Assembly (NCBI GenBank): GCA_017601265.1
Contig: JAFNJA010000110.1
Coordinates: 1-6,905, forward strand
Reading direction: 5' to 3'
DNA length: 6,905 nucleotides
Source of the DNA: Candidatus Brockarchaeota archaeon
GTDB lineage: Archaea; Thermoproteota; EX4484-205; DTQO01
The notes below the pieces were generated by a model. That model did not search any database. It saw only the letters and a list, made by a program, of their open reading frames with translations, and was not told where the DNA came from. The position numbers and the translations under genes were made by a program. This document shows, one piece after another, positions 4,380 to 6,905 of the stretch (the first letter of the stretch is position 1; each line of letters starts with the position of its first letter).

Positions 4380-6167
4380 GGCAACCCATAGTGGTCGTTT
4401 TGGGCCACGTGGACAGCGGAAAAACTAGCCTGCTGGACAAGATCAGAGGAACCGCCGTCGCTTCGAGGGAGGCTGGGGGGATATCCGCATCGAATTGAGT
4501 CCCAGACCCAGCACGTCGGAGCAAGCTTCCTTCCCCTCGATACCCTAGTGGGGATGTGCAGTAAACTACCCGGAAAGATCGTGCGCGAGATCAAGGTCCC
4601 GGGGCTATTGGTGATCGACACGCCAGGCCACGAAGCCTTCATGAACCTCAGGAGGAGGGGCGGTTCGATCGCCGACATCGCGATCCTCGTCGTCGACGCC
4701 ATCAAGGGCGTCGAGCCGCAAACCGTAGAATCGTTCGAGATATTGAAGTCCAGGAAGACGCCATTCGTCGTGGCGCTGAACAAGATAGACCAGATTCCCG
4801 GTTGGAGGGCTAAGCAGGACTCGACTTTCACCGAAAGCTACTCGTCCCAAGAGCCTTCCGTGAGGCGCCTCTTGGACGACAGGATGTACTCTGCGATGGG
4901 TTCCCTTTCCCAGCTGGGCCTCAGGGTCGAGAGGTTCGACAGGGTGAGCGACTTCAGGAAGACCGTCGCGGTCGTTCCGCTAAGCGCGAAGTCCGGCGAG
5001 GGGATCCCGGAGCTGATCGCCGTGCTCGTGGGCCTCGTGCAGCAATTCATGGTCGAGGAGTTGACCGTGGGCGAGGGCGGAGCCAAGGGGACGGTGCTCG
5101 AAGTGAAGGAGGAGGTCGGGATGGGAGTTACGGTGAACGCCATAATCTACGACGGAACGATCTCCGACGACGATACGATCGTAATAGGAGGCTTGACCAA
5201 GCCGATCGTGACCAAGATCCGCTCGCTCCTCGTACCTAAGCCGCTGGACGAGATGAGGGACCCGAGGGACCGCTTCCTGAAAGTCAGCAAGGTGTCGGCG
5301 GCCGCGGGAGTGAAGATAGTGGCGACAGGTTTGGAGGAAGCGATAGCCGGCGCCCCCCTGCTCGCGTTGCCGAAGGGAGAGGACCCCTCGAAGGCTATCG
5401 AGGAGGTTTCGGCGGAAGTCGATTCGGTCAAGGTGCGCGTGGAAACGGAAGGGCTCGTGGTGAAGGCCGACGCGCTCGGATCGCTCGAGGCCCTGGTCGG
5501 GGAACTGAAGAAAAGGGCGTTCGCGGTGAGGTTGGCAGACGTAGGGGACGTGTCGAAGAGGGACGTCCTTGAGGCTTCGATATCCTCGAAGGACGCGTCG
5601 ATGAGGGCAGTCCTCGCCTTCAACGTGAAGGTCCTGCCCGCGGCAGAAGAGGAAGCGCTGAGGCTCAACGTTCCGATCCTGCGCAACAGGATAATCTACG
5701 GCTTGATCGACGACTACGCAGCCTGGGCCGAAGCCGTTAGGAAGGAGGCGGTGGAGAAGGAGCTGGGAAGCGTCGTGAGGCCCGGGCAGGTGACCCTCCT
5801 CCCGGGGTACGTTTTCAGGAGGAGCAAGCCTGCCATAGGCGGCTTCAGGGTGGACGCCGGAACCGCCAGGCCGGGCTACCGCCTCATCAACCTCGAAGGA
5901 GCGTACGTGGGGGAGATCAAGCAGATCCAGGACCAAGGGAAGAGCATCCCCGAAGCGGGAGAGGGCTCCAGCGTCGCCCTGAGCCTAGAAGATTCGGTGA
6001 TAGGCAGGAACATGAGCGAAGGCGAGTCTTTCCTTTTCGACGTTCCCGAGCAGGACGCGAGGCTGCTCCTCTCGAAATTCGCGAAGGATCTCTCGGAAAA
6101 GGAGAGGGACGCGCTTAGGAAGCTCGTCGAGGTGAAGAGGAAGGCGCGCCCGTTGTGGGGATACTGA
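4370..6167 (+). CDS. infB: Translation initiation factor aIF5B (IF2 family GTPase), coding sequence split by a 22-nt intron: join 4370-4483, 4506-6167
   Basis: GTPase that promotes subunit joining and initiator tRNA placement on the ribosome. Exon 1 encodes residues 1-38: MRLRQPIVVVLGHVDSGKTS (G1 P-loop) up to REAGGI. Without splicing the frame ends at TGA 4496-4498 after 42 residues. Joining 4483 to 4506 gives GGI-TQHVGAS, the conserved switch I motif with its essential Thr39. The rest continues unbroken: DTPGH at 76-80 (G3), NKID at 130-133 (G4), SAK at 198-200 (G5), then domains II-IV ending KRKARPLWGY, as in the family. The total is 591 residues, normal for aIF5B. Ser16 in GHVDSGKT replaces the commoner His. 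GTG 4548 is not the start, because a protein from there would lack G1 and G2. A disabled pseudogene is unlikely: the rest of the gene is intact and the lesion is exactly cured by removing the predicted intron. fen1 follows after 20 bases. Confidence 0.95.
4472..4512 (+). ncRNA. Bulge-helix-bulge splicing motif in infB pre-mRNA
   Basis: The outer exon-exon helix is GCTGGG (4472-4477) with CCCAGC (4507-4512), six Watson-Crick pairs. The central helix is GGGA (4478-4481) with TCCC (4500-4503), four pairs. The two 3-nt bulges are on opposite strands: TAT (4482-4484) and AGA (4504-4506). This is the canonical hBHB shape recognised by the archaeal tRNA-splicing endonuclease, which cuts after the second base of each bulge, that is 4483|4484 and 4505|4506. 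The inner helix is weak (C4485-G4499, then C4486-G4497 and G4487-U4496 with one bulged A), capped by an 8-base loop. Confidence 0.85.
4484..4505 (+). other. 22-nt BHB intron within infB
   Basis: This stretch contains the in-frame TGA (4496-4498) and has no counterpart in the aIF5B family. It interrupts the gene between Ile38 and Thr39 of switch I. Its length (22, not divisible by three) accounts fully for the apparent frameshift. Both ends coincide with the cleavage points predicted from the flanking bulge-helix-bulge alone. Archaeal BHB introns are known in tRNA and rRNA genes and in the mRNA of the pseudouridine synthase Cbf5. This one is as short as small tRNA introns. It encodes nothing. 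Confidence 0.86.
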
Positions 6168-6187
6168 ATCGGGTCAGGTTGGGTTGA

Positions 6188-6905
6188 ATGGGAGTGCAAC
6201 TGGGGCCCCTCGTCGTGAAGAAGATCGTCAGCCTCAGGGACCTAGAGGGGAGGCTCTTGGCCGTCGACGCCAGCAGCGTCCTCCACCAGTTCCTGTCGCT
6301 CATCCGCTACCCCGACGGCACGCCCCTGATGGACGGCCGTGGAAACGTGACCTCGGGCCTCGTGGGGCTCTTTTACAGGTCGAGCAGGCTGATCTACGAG
6401 TACAAGATCCCGATGGCCTTCGTCTTCGACGGCAGGAGCCCGGAGATCAAGTTTTCCTGGCTTTCCGAGGAGGAAAGGGTGAAGAGGAAGGAGAGGCGCG
6501 AGAAAACGGTCCGCGAGTGGAAGGAGGCGCTGGCGCGCGGAGACCTCGCGAAGGCCTTCTCCAAAGCCGTAACGACGGGAAAGCTCGACGGGCAGGTAGT
6601 TTCAGACGCCAAGAGGCTCCTCGGCCTGATGGGCGTGCCCGTGGTCCAAGCGCCTTCGGAAGCGGAGGCGCAGGCCGCCCACATGGCCAGAGTGGGCGAC
6701 GCTTGGGCTTCGAACAGCGGTGATTACGACTCGCTGCTTTTCGGAACCCCCAGGATGGCGCGCTACGTTTCGATAGCGGGGAAGTACAGGAACGTCTGGC
6801 TTCCGAGCAAGCCGGAGATAATCGAGCTCCAAAAATTCCTCAAGGCGCTCGGGATATCGAGGGAACAGCTGATCGACCTCGCCCTGCTGATAGGGACGGA
6901 TTACA
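6188..6905 (+). CDS. fen1: Flap endonuclease 1 (FEN1/XPG family), 5' part, truncated by window end
   Basis: Structure-specific 5' nuclease that removes flaps during Okazaki fragment maturation and base excision repair, normally tethered to PCNA. The 239 visible codons cover the N and I domains of a protein of about 340 residues. The metal-binding acidic residues are present: Asp27 (LLAVDAS), Asp81 (FVFDGR), Glu158 and Glu160 (APSEAEAQ), and Asp179 and Asp181 (GDYDSLLFG), leading to LLIGTDY at the window edge, where the third Asp site and the helix-hairpin-helix begin. Pro-Asp-Gly-Thr-Pro-Leu-Met at 42-48 and the flexible basic arch near 94-106 are also typical. ATG 6188 is right because family members begin Met-Gly and Gly2 lies close to the active site. 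Gly178 replaces the usual Gln before DYD. It begins 20 bases after infB and is probably cotranscribed. The PCNA-binding tail is outside the window. Confidence 0.95.
   Translation, partial: MGVQLGPLVVKKIVSLRDLEGRLLAVDASSVLHQFLSLIRYPDGTPLMDGRGNVTSGLVGLFYRSSRLIYEYKIPMAFVFDGRSPEIKFSWLSEEERVKRKERREKTVREWKEALARGDLAKAFSKAVTTGKLDGQVVSDAKRLLGLMGVPVVQAPSEAEAQAAHMARVGDAWASNSGDYDSLLFGTPRMARYVSIAGKYRNVWLPSKPEIIELQKFLKALGISREQLIDLALLIGTDY

Noticed and set aside
4479..4505. Simple one-base frameshift (sequencing error or programmed +1 shift) in infB
   Set aside because: A one-base correction would leave seven extra residues between GGI and the essential switch I Thr. Only removal of 22 nt restores the motif, and a canonical bulge-helix-bulge marks those exact ends.
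4548..6167. infB starting at GTG 4548 as an intact 539-residue gene
   Set aside because: It would lack the P-loop and switch I, both of which are encoded just upstream in perfect family form. The GTG is only an internal Val codon of exon 2.
4370..6167. infB as a pseudogene
   Set aside because: All GTPase motifs and the whole C-terminal half are intact, the gene is essential, and no other lesion is present.
1..6905. CRISPR arrays, insertion sequences, tRNA or rRNA genes
   Set aside because: No regularly spaced repeats, transposase motifs, terminal repeats or RNA gene folds were found on reading both strands.

Overview
The window is archaeal. It carries the ribosomal proteins eL8/L7Ae, eS28 and eL24, which bacteria lack, together with the archaeal/eukaryotic initiation factor aIF5B, FEN1, an archaeal-type GluRS and an archaeal-type polyprenyl diphosphate synthase. 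TATA-like boxes precede the transcription units, and Shine-Dalgarno sites resemble the GGTGATC core. The DNA is GC-rich and Arg is mostly AGG. A PEF-type C-terminal sorting motif in the one surface protein is also archaeal. I would place it in the TACK group, possibly a thermophile, but the sequence alone does not fix the lineage.

Layout, all on the + strand: the 3' half of a polyprenyl (GGPP-type) synthase (1-489); gltX (541-2259), a common archaeal neighbour of that gene; an AT-richer island (about 2260-3411) with a gene-poor, hairpin-bearing stretch and a predicted secreted or membrane-anchored protein (2610-3356); an operon promoter (about 3412-3430) followed by rpl7ae, rps28e and rpl24e, the last a 59-codon gene with a TTG start; a second promoter; infB (4370-6167); and the 5' part of fen1 (6188-end).

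The main discovery is in infB. As written, the aIF5B frame stops (TGA 4496-4498) just after the P-loop, inside the universally conserved switch I motif. The rest of the protein continues in another frame. Removing exactly 22 nt (4484-4505) restores one 591-residue aIF5B with an intact GGI-TQHVGAS motif. The RNA around those two points folds into a canonical bulge-helix-bulge: a 6-bp outer helix, a 3-nt bulge, a 4-bp central helix and a second 3-nt bulge. The standard cleavage positions in the two bulges fall on exactly the two junctions that protein conservation demands. This is best read as a very small archaeal mRNA intron, removed by the tRNA-splicing endonuclease and its ligase, in an essential translation factor.

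The other genes form a translation block (GluRS, three ribosomal proteins, aIF5B) joined to lipid synthesis (prenyl synthase) and DNA repair/replication (FEN1). The nucleoside diphosphate kinase gene often found between rpl24e and infB in archaea is absent here. A short non-coding gap with its own TATA box takes its place.
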